Positions 1 to 6,989 of a stretch of 20,308 bases of DNA are shown here, piece after piece (the first letter of the stretch is position 1; every line of letters begins with the position of its first letter). This DNA is from an uncultured Oscillospiraceae bacterium. Its GTDB lineage: Bacteria; Bacillota; Clostridia; Oscillospirales; Oscillospiraceae. The stretch lies in assembly GCA_934567355.1 (NCBI GenBank), contig CAKTJC010000040.1, positions 1 to 20,308 on the forward strand, written 5' to 3'. A program made the translations under genes and the position numbers. The notes under the pieces are model-generated. The model was not told the origin of the DNA. It saw nothing but the letters and a program-made list of their open reading frames with translations, and did not search any database.

Positions 1-339
1 TATTTCCCACTTTTGAAACCGCACAGCCGGGGAAAAAGATCCGCTGCTCAGCCGAAGTCGATTTGTTCAGAGGTTCCCTAAATTGCGGCCGGAGGTACAG
101 GGAAGGGAAGACAGCAAAGAAGGGAAAAGCAATGCTGAGCGAATTCCATCAAACTGTGATTTCTGATCGGACAGCATTCCACTGTAATATTTTTTGCTGC
201 TGCAGCATCTCTCTTCTGAATCCGCCTTTTTCTGCAAAATCGCCCCCGTTTTCCTGCTGTAGCAGAAAACGAGGGCGGCTTAGGACCTTTTTGGCACATG
301 GAAAACCGCTGAGACCGTAAGATCCCGGCGGCTTCCATT
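1..339. other. Gene-free left margin
   Basis: I see no supportable gene in this stretch. Short open frames exist on both strands, but they lack a convincing ribosome binding site, run through the inverted repeat at 241-277 and have Cys/Ser/Pro/Arg-rich translations typical of non-coding sequence. The stretch may be the downstream region of the leftward gene pair ending at 340. A rightward frame open from base 1 stops at 79-81 and has no recognisable protein character, so I do not claim the tail of an upstream gene. Confidence 0.5.
241..277 (-). terminator. Inverted repeat, possible terminator of the leftward gene pair
   Basis: The arms GCCCCCGTTTTC (242-253) and GAAAACGAGGGC (265-276) pair with one G-T wobble, and the loop can partly pair as well. 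The repeat lies about 60 bases downstream of the leftward YtxH-like gene. Read leftward it is followed by a short GATTTTGC stretch, so the U-tract is weak. Read rightward a TTTTT run comes only some distance later. Direction and termination strength are inferred. Confidence 0.5.
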
Positions 340-522
340 TTACATATCAGAATCGATTTTCTCCGTAATTGTATCGGAAACTTTCCAGGCAATGTCCTCA
401 ACCTTGTCGGCGGCTTTTTCGGCAAGCTTGCGTGTGGGGTTGTTCTTCGGCATTGCCAGCACGGCGACCATTCCGGCGGCAGCGCCCAGGCCTGCGGTGA
501 GTGCGAAAATCTTCATGTCCAT
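340..522 (-). CDS. YtxH-like small membrane protein
   Basis: This is a 60-residue protein. It has one N-terminal hydrophobic segment (about residues 4-24, rich in Gly, Ala, Val and Leu). A charged, Lys/Glu/Asp-rich amphipathic tail follows from about residue 28 to the end. That layout matches the YtxH/general-stress small membrane protein type, whose molecular role is poorly defined. The start is supported by a GGAGGT ribosome site (reverse complement of 529-534) about seven bases upstream. A second in-frame Met at residue 3 is too far from that site. It lies 37 bases downstream of the lipoprotein gene at 560-886 on the same strand, so the two are probably co-transcribed. The family assignment rests on size and layout rather than on a diagnostic motif. 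The reading frame itself looks real. Confidence 0.7.
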   Translation of the reverse strand: MDMKIFALTAGLGAAAGMVAVLAMPKNNPTRKLAEKAADKVEDIAWKVSDTITEKIDSDM

Positions 523-559
523 AATTTTACCTCCAATGCAGATGCTCTTTACGGTGCTG

Positions 560-886
560 TTATTTTACTGGTTCAGAAGTGCTGGGAGTGGTTGTGGTTT
601 TGCCCGCAATGCTGTTCTGCGGCGCAGAGGCAGAGGTAGGCTGAACTGTCCTTCCGTTGACTGTGTTTTCAGGTATGGCGTTATCGTCCGTCGCCTGGGT
701 TGTTGCTTCAGTGGTTGGCTGCGTGGTAGGCTGAGTCGTCGGCTGGGTTTCGGGCATGGTGGTCTCGGTAACGGGAACGGTAGTCATTTCCGTGGTAGCA
801 TTGGCATTGCCGTTATTTGTCCGGCAGCCGGAAAGAAGCAGCGCCAGCAGCGCTGCTGCGCAGAGCATTTGAATTGTCGCTTTCAT
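560..886 (-). CDS. Small Thr-rich lipoprotein
   Basis: This is a 108-residue predicted lipoprotein. A positively charged start and a hydrophobic signal segment (residues 4-18) lead to the lipobox LSGC, with Cys21 as the lipidation site. The rest is low complexity: residues 31-66 are dominated by Thr, with PTTQ repeated about three times. The tail is also Ser/Thr/Pro-rich. Such stretches usually act as extended cell-wall linkers, and no folded domain is visible. I chose the start at 886 because a GGAGGG site (reverse complement of 892-897) lies a few bases upstream. A start 14 codons further upstream would put a non-signal extension before the signal peptide and overlap the promoter leader. 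It appears to be the first gene of a two-gene leftward unit with the YtxH-like gene. Function is unknown, though export and lipidation are well supported. Confidence 0.75.
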   Translation of the reverse strand: MKATIQMLCAAALLALLLSGCRTNNGNANATTEMTTVPVTETTMPETQPTTQPTTQPTTEATTQATDDNAIPENTVNGRTVQPTSASAPQNSIAGKTTTTPSTSEPVK

Positions 887-909
887 AATTTCCCTCCAAA
901 GTGCTTGTT

Positions 910-931
910 TCAATGGGAGTATACCCATTGA
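910..931 (-). promoter_or_regulatory. Leftward promoter -10 box inside a perfect dyad (operator candidate)
   Basis: The arms TCAATGGG (910-917) and CCCATTGA (924-931) are perfect inverted repeats around a six-base spacer. Read leftward, the spacer is TATACT, a good -10 hexamer for the lipoprotein gene starting at 886. A repressor bound to the dyad would cover the -10 box exactly. No good -35 hexamer is visible 16-18 bases upstream, which could mean the promoter is weak or needs an activator. The dyad and the hexamer are seen directly. The operator role is inferred. Confidence 0.45.
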
Positions 932-1020
932 TTCTCATTTCATACCGGTGATTTCTTTTGAAATGCTGCAAATTTGTCCATATTTTACTGATTTATTGAG
1001 AAAGCGGATGAAATTGGGCA

Positions 1021-1048
1021 TTGCTATTTTTTTATTTTCGTGTATAAT
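1021..1048 (+). promoter_or_regulatory. Sigma-A type promoter for the ferredoxin gene
   Basis: TTGCTA (1021-1026) and a perfect TATAAT (1043-1048) are separated by 16 bases in an AT-rich stretch. The -10 box is about 46 bases upstream of the ferredoxin start codon. No other gene lies between them, so this is the natural promoter of the single-gene ferredoxin unit. Confidence 0.65.
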
Positions 1049-1094
1049 AAAAATGCCCATTTCCAAAAAAACAAAAAGGAGTTGCTCTACCGAT

Positions 1095-1481
1095 ATGAAG
1101 AAGCTCTCAGTCAAAAAGGATTCCCAGTGTATGGCCTGTCTGGAATGTGTCCGGGCCTGCTCCGTGGCTTTCTATAAGGAATTTAACCAGGATTACAGCT
1201 GCATCCAGATCGTTGCCAAGGGTGCCGGTGCAAAGCCAAATGTGTGCATCCAGTGCGGCAAGTGCATGAAAACCTGTGAGCATGGCGCGATCACGCAGAA
1301 TCCCAAGACCGGCGTGTATATGATCAATAAAAAGCTCTGCGTCGGCTGCGGCAAGTGCGTCGAAGTCTGTCCCACCAAGGTAATGGTGCACAAGGCCGAA
1401 AACCCTGTGTCCAAGTGCATTGCCTGCGGCATTTGTGTCAAAGCCTGCCCCATGGAAGTTCTGGAGATCGTGGAAAAGTAA
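1095..1481 (+). CDS. Ferredoxin-like protein with four [4Fe-4S] cluster motifs
   Basis: This 128-residue protein carries four complete CxxCxxCxxxC motifs: Cys12/15/18/22, Cys51/54/57/61, Cys82/85/88/92 and Cys108/111/114/118. The last two have the typical Pro after the final Cys. One extra Cys lies at residue 36. The pattern resembles the cytoplasmic electron-transfer subunits of the HydN/HycB/CooF kind, which shuttle electrons between oxidoreductases. The specific partner cannot be inferred because no oxidoreductase gene is adjacent. The start at 1095 follows an AAGGAG site (1076-1081), with a rather long 13-base spacing. Earlier in-frame starts lie upstream of the promoter -10 box and would add a non-conserved extension. 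The gene appears monocistronic, with its own promoter and a strong terminator at 1504-1541. Confidence 0.85.
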   Translation: MKKLSVKKDSQCMACLECVRACSVAFYKEFNQDYSCIQIVAKGAGAKPNVCIQCGKCMKTCEHGAITQNPKTGVYMINKKLCVGCGKCVEVCPTKVMVHKAENPVSKCIACGICVKACPMEVLEIVEK

Positions 1482-1503
1482 TTCCCAATACATATCCGTT
1501 TCA

Positions 1504-1541
1504 GCTGCCGGAGAGCGTGTTCTCCGGCAGCGTTCCTTTTT
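1504..1541 (+). terminator. Intrinsic terminator after the ferredoxin gene
   Basis: GCTGCCGGAGA (1504-1514) pairs perfectly with TCTCCGGCAGC (1521-1531) around a six-base loop. It is followed closely by GTTCC and a run of five T. It lies 22 bases after the ferredoxin stop codon. Confidence 0.9.
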
Positions 1542-1576
1542 CGCAGCATATTTCCAGGTGGTGCGCTTCTTTCCCG

Positions 1577-1605
1577 TTGCGCAATCGAAAAAACTGTGCT
1601 ATACT
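1577..1605 (+). promoter_or_regulatory. Promoter for murB-whiA-dnaE
   Basis: TTGCGC (1577-1582), a 17-base spacer and TATACT (1600-1605) form a well-spaced sigma-A promoter. A TG one base before the -10 (1597-1598) makes it an extended -10 type. It falls between the ferredoxin terminator and the murB ribosome site. Confidence 0.7.
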
Positions 1606-1636
1606 GAACGTGATTATACACCCGGAGGCGTTTATT

Positions 1637-2545
1637 GTGGAATTAAACTCTTTTCAGGAGAAACTGGCGAATGTTCTGCCGCAAATAGAGATCAGATTCA
1701 ACGAGCCGATGAGCAGGCATACTTCCTTCCGCATTGGCGGAGCCGCAGAGGCAATGGCGTTTCCGAAGAGCGAGGAAGAGCTGGCGCAGCTTTTGAAAGT
1801 GTCCAAGGAATTGGACATTCATTGCGCTATACTCGGCGCAGGAACAAATGTATTGGCGCCTGATGCAGGGGTGCCCGGTTTGGTCGTCTGCCTGAAGGAC
1901 TGCCTGAATGGAATGGAGCTCGTGGGAGAGGGACGCCTGCGGGTGATGGCCGGGGTCACCATGTCCCGCGCGGCTGTTTTCGCTGCAAATCATGACCTTT
2001 CCGGGCTGGAATTTGCCCATGGGATCCCGGGGACGGTGGGCGGCGGCGTTTATATGAATGCAGGCGCCTATGGCGGGGAAATTAGCCAGATTTGCATTCA
2101 GGTGTCCGTGATGGACAAAGCCGGTCAGCTGCACGTCAGAACCCGGGAAGAAATGGACTTCTGCTACCGGCACAGCCGTTTGGAGGAAACCGGCGAGATC
2201 GTAACGTGTGCCGTATTTCAGCTGACGGACGCCCCGCAGGAGCAGGTGAAGCAGCGTATGAAGGAGCTGCAGTCCCGCCGCATTGCTTCCCAGCCGCTGG
2301 ATTATCCCTCCGCCGGTTCGGCGTTCAAACGCCCGGCAGGCGGCTATGCCGCCGCACTGATCGATCAGGCGGGGCTGAAGGGCTTTCGGGTGGGCAATGC
2401 CGCCATTTCCGAAAAGCACGCGGGATTTGCAATCAACCTGGGTGGCGCCACGGCGCAGGATGTGAAGGAGCTGCTTCGGCAGACTTCCGATAAGGTCTAT
2501 GAAAATTCCGGTATCCGCCTGGAGCCGGAAATCCGAATTTGGTAG
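1637..2545 (+). CDS. murB: UDP-N-acetylenolpyruvoylglucosamine reductase MurB
   Basis: MurB is the FAD- and NADPH-dependent cytoplasmic enzyme that reduces UDP-GlcNAc-enolpyruvate to UDP-MurNAc, the second committed step of peptidoglycan precursor synthesis. The 302-residue product shows the family landmarks in order. They are the RHTSFRIGG start of the FAD domain, the LGAGTN nucleotide loop, the GIPGTVGG...NAGAYGGE block, the YRHS motif (Arg178) and GSAFKRP with catalytic Ser228. The C-terminal EPEIRIW contains the expected catalytic Glu (probably Glu298). The compact C-terminal region fits the type II enzymes of Gram-positives. I chose the GTG start because GGAGG (1624-1628) lies eight bases upstream. 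A longer in-frame extension would reach into the ferredoxin gene. whiA begins 17 bases after the stop, so the two are co-transcribed. Confidence 0.95.
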   Translation: MELNSFQEKLANVLPQIEIRFNEPMSRHTSFRIGGAAEAMAFPKSEEELAQLLKVSKELDIHCAILGAGTNVLAPDAGVPGLVVCLKDCLNGMELVGEGRLRVMAGVTMSRAAVFAANHDLSGLEFAHGIPGTVGGGVYMNAGAYGGEISQICIQVSVMDKAGQLHVRTREEMDFCYRHSRLEETGEIVTCAVFQLTDAPQEQVKQRMKELQSRRIASQPLDYPSAGSAFKRPAGGYAAALIDQAGLKGFRVGNAAISEKHAGFAINLGGATAQDVKELLRQTSDKVYENSGIRLEPEIRIW

Positions 2546-2562
2546 ATACAGAGGTGAGAGAT

Positions 2563-3468
2563 ATGCGCTCGTTTTCCGCCGCAGCCAAGGGGGAAATATG
2601 CAAAAATATCCCCCAGTCCGGCTGCTGCACGCTGGCGGAGTGCTTCGGCATCCTGCTCTTCTGCAACAGCTTCCGCAGCGATTCCATCAAGATCATCACC
2701 GAAAGCGCCGAGTTTGCCGCGCTGCTGCCCCGGCTGTTCAAAAAGACCTTTGGCTTTGGCTTCGACAGTCAGAGCGGGGAGAGAAGCAAGGCGGTTTTCC
2801 AGATTCAGGATGGGCGCAAGATCTCATCCATCATGAATGCCTTCGGCTTTGACCTGGACGAAACCTTTTCGCTCCATGTGAATCTTCCCGTGGTAGAAAA
2901 CGATTGCTGCAAAACGGCTTTCCTGCGCGGTGCATTCCTTGCCGGAGGCAGTGTGACCGACCCCGGAAAGGGCTACCACCTGGAGCTGGCTACTACCCAT
3001 CACAGTGTCGCCCGGGAGTGCTATCTTCTGATTCACGAAACGCTGGGCTTTCCGCCAAAGCTTGCCTCCCGCAGCGGCGCAAAGGTGATTTATTTGAAGC
3101 AGAGCGAGCAGATCGCCGATTTTCTCACCTTTCTGGGTGCGTCCGTCGCCTCCATGGGCATCATCGAGGCGCGGCTGGAACATGAGCTGAATAATCAGGT
3201 CAACCGCCGCTGCAACTGCGATGATGCCAATATCACCAAGGTGGTGGAAGCATCCCAAGAGCAGCTGTCCGCCATTCGCATGCTGCGCGAGCACGGGAAA
3301 TTTGATGCCCTCCCCGAAAAGCTGAAGCAGGCTGCCCGGGTGCGGGAGGAAAACCCGGAAGCATCGCTGACGGAACTGGCGGGGCTGGTGGAGCCGAAAA
3401 TCTCGAAGCCCGCCATGAGCCACCGGCTCAGGAGGCTGGCAGAGCTGGCAAAGGAGGAAGAAACATGA
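2563..3468 (+). CDS. whiA: DNA-binding regulator WhiA
   Basis: WhiA is a conserved Gram-positive protein related to LAGLIDADG homing endonucleases but with no known nuclease activity. It controls sporulation genes in Streptomyces and affects cell division and chromosome segregation in Bacillus. The 301-residue product has the expected N-terminal region and the degenerate LAGLIDADG segment FLRGAFLAGGSV (residues 120-131). The family signature NRRCNCDDAN follows, and a C-terminal helix-turn-helix lies at about residues 264-301 (NPEASLTEL...SHRLRRL). The start at 2563 follows GAGGTGAG closely. A TTG start eight codons earlier would overlap the murB stop and hide the ribosome site. The stop overlaps the dnaE start by four bases. 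The usual upstream partners rapZ and yvcK are not present here. Confidence 0.95.
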   Translation: MRSFSAAAKGEICKNIPQSGCCTLAECFGILLFCNSFRSDSIKIITESAEFAALLPRLFKKTFGFGFDSQSGERSKAVFQIQDGRKISSIMNAFGFDLDETFSLHVNLPVVENDCCKTAFLRGAFLAGGSVTDPGKGYHLELATTHHSVARECYLLIHETLGFPPKLASRSGAKVIYLKQSEQIADFLTFLGASVASMGIIEARLEHELNNQVNRRCNCDDANITKVVEASQEQLSAIRMLREHGKFDALPEKLKQAARVREENPEASLTELAGLVEPKISKPAMSHRLRRLAELAKEEET

Positions 3469-6400
3469 GCTTTGTCCACCTGCATGTCCATACGGAGTAC
3501 AGCCTTCTGGACGGTGCATGCCGCATCGACCGCATGATGGAGCGGGTAAAGGAGCTGGGGCAGGATGCCATTGCCATTACCGACCATGGCGTGATGTATG
3601 GCTGCATTGATTTTTACAAGGCAGCCAAGGCTGCCGGGATCAAGCCCATCATCGGCTGCGAGGTATACATGGCGCGGCGGCGCATGGCCGACCGCGTCCA
3701 CGGCGTGGACAACGACCCCTACCATCTGGTGCTGCTGTGCAAGAACCGTCAGGGCTATGAAAACCTGTGCTACATGGTTTCCGAGGCATTCCTCCACGGC
3801 TTCTACGGCAAGCCGCGCATTGATCTGGAGCTTCTGCAGGAGCACCATGAAGGATTGATCGCCCTTTCTGCCTGCCTGGCGGGCGCGATCCCCCAGTATC
3901 TGATGGAGGAATCTTACGACAGTGCCAAGGAATATGCCCTGAAAATGGCGGGAATAATGGGAGAAGGAAATTTTTACCTGGAGCTTCAGGATCATGGCAT
4001 CCCGGAGCAGCAGGCGGTGAATCAGGGCATCCGTCGCATTGCCCGCGAGACGGGACTGCCGCTGGTGCTCACCAACGACGCCCACTACCTGCGCCGGGAG
4101 GATGCCAAAATGCAGGATGTCCTGCTGTGCATCCAGACGGGCAAAACCGTGGACGACACGAATCGGATGAAATTTCCCTCCGATGATTTCTATCTGAAAA
4201 GCGAGCAGGAGATGCGCACGCTCCTCCCCGGCTGCGAGGAGGCATTTGAAAACACCGTCAAAATCGCGGAAAAATGCAATCTGGACTTTGTTTTCCATGA
4301 ATATCATCTGCCTGCCTACCCCGTGCCGGAGGGCTATACCAACGAGGAATTTTTCCGGAAGCTGTGCTATGACGGCTTTCAGGAGCGCTACCCGGACGCG
4401 CCGGAAGAATATAAGCAGCGGCTGGAATACGAGATCGGCGTCATCAGCCGGATGGGCTATGTGAACTACTACCTGATCGTGTGGGATTTCATCCACTATG
4501 CCAAGCAATCCGGCATCCCGGTCGGCCCGGGCAGAGGCTCCGGCGCTGCTTCCATTGCGGCCTACTGCATGCACATCACAGAAGTGGATCCCATGAAATA
4601 CTCCCTCATCTTCGAGCGCTTCCTGAATCCCGAGCGGGTGAGTATGCCCGATTTTGATACGGACTTCTGCCAGGAGCGCCGGGGTGAGGTCATTGAGTAC
4701 GTCATGCGCAAGTACGGATCGGATCATGTGGCGCAGATCGTCACCTTCGGCACCATGGCTGCCCGGGGCGCGATCCGGGACGTCGGCCGCGCTCTGAATT
4801 TCAGCTACGCCGAAACGGATGTTGTGGCAAAGCAGGTGCCCGGTACGCCCCACATCACCCTGAAGGAGGCAATCGATTCCTCACCGAAGCTGAAGGAGAT
4901 GTACACCCAGGACGAAAGAATCCACACCCTGCTGGATACCGCCATGTCCCTGGAGGGCATGCCCCGCAATACCTCTACCCACGCGGCGGGCGTGGTGATT
5001 ACCGCCGATCCGGTGCGCACCTACGTGCCCCTTTCCACCAACGACAACACCGTCGTCACCCAGTACACCATGACCACCATCGAGGAGCTGGGACTGCTGA
5101 AAATGGACTTTCTGGGGCTGCGGAACCTGACGGTGATTCGGGATGCCGAGGAGCAGATTCAGAAGTGGAAGCCGGATTTCTCCATTGATAAAATTCCGGA
5201 TAATGACCCGGAGACCTTCACCATGCTGGCTGAGGGCAAGACCCAGGGCGTATTCCAGCTGGAATCGGCGGGCATGACCGGCGTGTGCGTCAATATGCGT
5301 GCCAGTTCCATCGAAGACATCACCGCCATTGTGGCACTGTACCGCCCCGGTCCCATGGAATCCATCCCCACCTTCATTGCAAACAAGCTGGATGCCCGGA
5401 AGGTCACCTACAAGACCCCGCTGCTGGAACCCATCCTGAAGGTCACCTACGGCTGCATCGTGTACCAGGAGCAGGTTATTGAGATTTTCCGCACCCTGGG
5501 CGGCTATACCATGGGGCAGGCGGACAACATCCGCCGCGCCATCTCCAAAAAGAAAATGAAGGTCATCGAGGCAGAGCGCAAGACTTTTGTCTACGGCGAC
5601 CCTCAGCAGAAAATTGATGGCTGCATTGCCCGGGGCGTGCCTGAGGCGGTGGGACAGTCCATCTACGATGAGATCGTCGCCTTTGCAAACTATGCCTTCA
5701 ATAAGGCGCACGCGGTTTGCTACGCCGTTGTCTCTTACCAGACGGCCTATCTCAAATGCCATTATCCCCGGCAGTATATGGCGGCACTGATGACCTCCGT
5801 GCTGGACTCCGTGGAAAAAATATCCGGCTATATTGCCGAATGCAAGGAGATCGGCATCGAGACGCTGCCCCCGGACATCAACCACTCTGATGACCATTTC
5901 AGCGTGGAGGGCAATTCCATCCGCTTTGGTCTCGGCGCGGTGAAAAACGTCGGGCACGGTCTTATCCGTACCATGGTTGCCAAACGTACCGAGGGTGGCC
6001 CCTTCAAAAGTCTGGAGGATTTTCTGGAACGGATGGGGGAGGGCGAGCTGAACAAGCGCGCCGTGGAAAATTTTATCAAATGCGGTGCAATGGACTGCTT
6101 CGGCTACCACCGAAGCGAACTGCTTGCGGTGTATGAGAGCATGATGAATTCCGTCTCTGCATCCAGAAAAAAGAATCTGGAGGGGCAGATGGGGCTCTTT
6201 ACCATGCTTGCAGGCGCAGAGCCTGCGCTCAGCATTGCGATCCCCCACATGGACGAGCTGCCGAAGGCAGAGCTGATGGCCATGGAGAAAGAGACCACCG
6301 GCATCTATATCTCCGGCCACCCCATGGATGATTACCGGCAGCTGCTGAAAAACACCAGCGTTGTCCCCATTGCCGCTCTGACCGGAGAGGACAGCCACTT

Positions 6401-6935
6401 CCAGGATGAGCAGATCGTCAGCATTGCGGGCATCGTGCAGACCGTCAAGATGAAAATGACCCGCAGCAATACCATGATGGCATACGTTACCATCGAGGAC
6501 GATACCGCCTCCATTGAGCTGATCGTATTTTCCAACGCGCTCAACGAGCACGGCGGCTACCTGCGGGAAAATGCCGCAGTAGTGGTCGTGGGAAGGCTCT
6601 CCCTGCGGGAGGATAAGGAGGCGCAGATCATCGTCAACCGCGTGCGCCCTATCTCCGATTTTTCCGACCCCCATGTCAGACCCATCCTGAACGAACTTGT
6701 CCCGCCGAGGCAGGAGCCGGCGGAGGGCGGTACACTGTATCTTCGCCTCAGCACGGAGGACTGCAAGGAATACCGCAAGGTGCGGGCAATCATCAATATG
6801 TTTCCCGGAAACAGCCAGGTGGTCATTTTCTTCGCGGATACCCGCAGGCGCATGGCCGGCCGGTGTCTGCTTCGCAACGCCATGATAAGCGAGCTAAAAA
6901 ATGTGCTGGGAGAGGCAAATGTTATCCTGAAATAG
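3465..6935 (+). CDS. dnaE: DNA polymerase III alpha subunit DnaE
   Basis: This is a C-family replicative DNA polymerase of 1156 residues, normal for DnaE. In Firmicutes it usually works alongside PolC, extending RNA primers at the fork. The N-terminal PHP domain starts with HLHVHTEYS and has TDHG at residues 39-42. The polymerase core carries PDFDTDF with catalytic Asp398 and Asp400, and the third Asp, Asp548, in KMDFLGL. A conserved GPGRGS loop is present. An OB-fold nucleic-acid domain spans about residues 980-1060 (SIAGIVQTVKMKMT onward). The protein appears complete, with no intein or frameshift. AAGGAGG (3451-3457) lies seven bases before the ATG, and the start overlaps the whiA stop in an ATGA arrangement, so translation is probably coupled. 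No terminator follows, so read-through into the next operon is possible. Confidence 0.96.
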   Translation: MSFVHLHVHTEYSLLDGACRIDRMMERVKELGQDAIAITDHGVMYGCIDFYKAAKAAGIKPIIGCEVYMARRRMADRVHGVDNDPYHLVLLCKNRQGYENLCYMVSEAFLHGFYGKPRIDLELLQEHHEGLIALSACLAGAIPQYLMEESYDSAKEYALKMAGIMGEGNFYLELQDHGIPEQQAVNQGIRRIARETGLPLVLTNDAHYLRREDAKMQDVLLCIQTGKTVDDTNRMKFPSDDFYLKSEQEMRTLLPGCEEAFENTVKIAEKCNLDFVFHEYHLPAYPVPEGYTNEEFFRKLCYDGFQERYPDAPEEYKQRLEYEIGVISRMGYVNYYLIVWDFIHYAKQSGIPVGPGRGSGAASIAAYCMHITEVDPMKYSLIFERFLNPERVSMPDFDTDFCQERRGEVIEYVMRKYGSDHVAQIVTFGTMAARGAIRDVGRALNFSYAETDVVAKQVPGTPHITLKEAIDSSPKLKEMYTQDERIHTLLDTAMSLEGMPRNTSTHAAGVVITADPVRTYVPLSTNDNTVVTQYTMTTIEELGLLKMDFLGLRNLTVIRDAEEQIQKWKPDFSIDKIPDNDPETFTMLAEGKTQGVFQLESAGMTGVCVNMRASSIEDITAIVALYRPGPMESIPTFIANKLDARKVTYKTPLLEPILKVTYGCIVYQEQVIEIFRTLGGYTMGQADNIRRAISKKKMKVIEAERKTFVYGDPQQKIDGCIARGVPEAVGQSIYDEIVAFANYAFNKAHAVCYAVVSYQTAYLKCHYPRQYMAALMTSVLDSVEKISGYIAECKEIGIETLPPDINHSDDHFSVEGNSIRFGLGAVKNVGHGLIRTMVAKRTEGGPFKSLEDFLERMGEGELNKRAVENFIKCGAMDCFGYHRSELLAVYESMMNSVSASRKKNLEGQMGLFTMLAGAEPALSIAIPHMDELPKAELMAMEKETTGIYISGHPMDDYRQLLKNTSVVPIAALTGEDSHFQDEQIVSIAGIVQTVKMKMTRSNTMMAYVTIEDDTASIELIVFSNALNEHGGYLRENAAVVVVGRLSLREDKEAQIIVNRVRPISDFSDPHVRPILNELVPPRQEPAEGGTLYLRLSTEDCKEYRKVRAIINMFPGNSQVVIFFADTRRRMAGRCLLRNAMISELKNVLGEANVILK

Positions 6936-6956
6936 CTTTTCTTTTTTGTCGGAATG

Positions 6957-6965
6957 TGCTATAAT
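6957..6965 (+). promoter_or_regulatory. Extended -10 promoter of the nine-gene operon
   Basis: TGCTATAAT (6957-6965) is a perfect extended -10 element. The region 17 bases upstream is only T-rich (TTTTCT, 6937-6942), so the -35 is weak. It lies in the 54-base gap between dnaE and the lipoprotein gene, 25 bases before the start codon. Confidence 0.6.
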
Positions 6966-6989
6966 ACCCTGATGGAAGGAGCTGGTGGC

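Noticed and set aside
63..320. Rightward 85-codon frame
   Set aside because: It has no good ribosome site, its composition is Cys/Ser/Pro/Arg-rich, and it runs through the inverted repeat at 241-277.
927..945. Fur-box-like sequence (TGAGAATCAAT on the leftward strand)
   Set aside because: It matches only part of the consensus and is better explained by the neighbouring dyad.
948..1094. N-terminal extension of the ferredoxin
   Set aside because: It spans the promoter -10 box and has no ribosome site at its start.
1355..1636. Long N-terminal extension of murB
   Set aside because: It would overlap the ferredoxin gene and run through its terminator and the murB promoter. The GTG at 1637 has a well-placed ribosome site.
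3195..4853. Long leftward open frame opposite whiA/dnaE
   Set aside because: It lies fully antisense to well-conserved genes and its translation has no domain. It reflects codon bias of the GC-rich coding strand.
4881..6674. 597-codon leftward open frame opposite dnaE
   Set aside because: It is antisense to the DnaE polymerase core and OB domain, with a His/Gly-rich translation and no ribosome site or motif.
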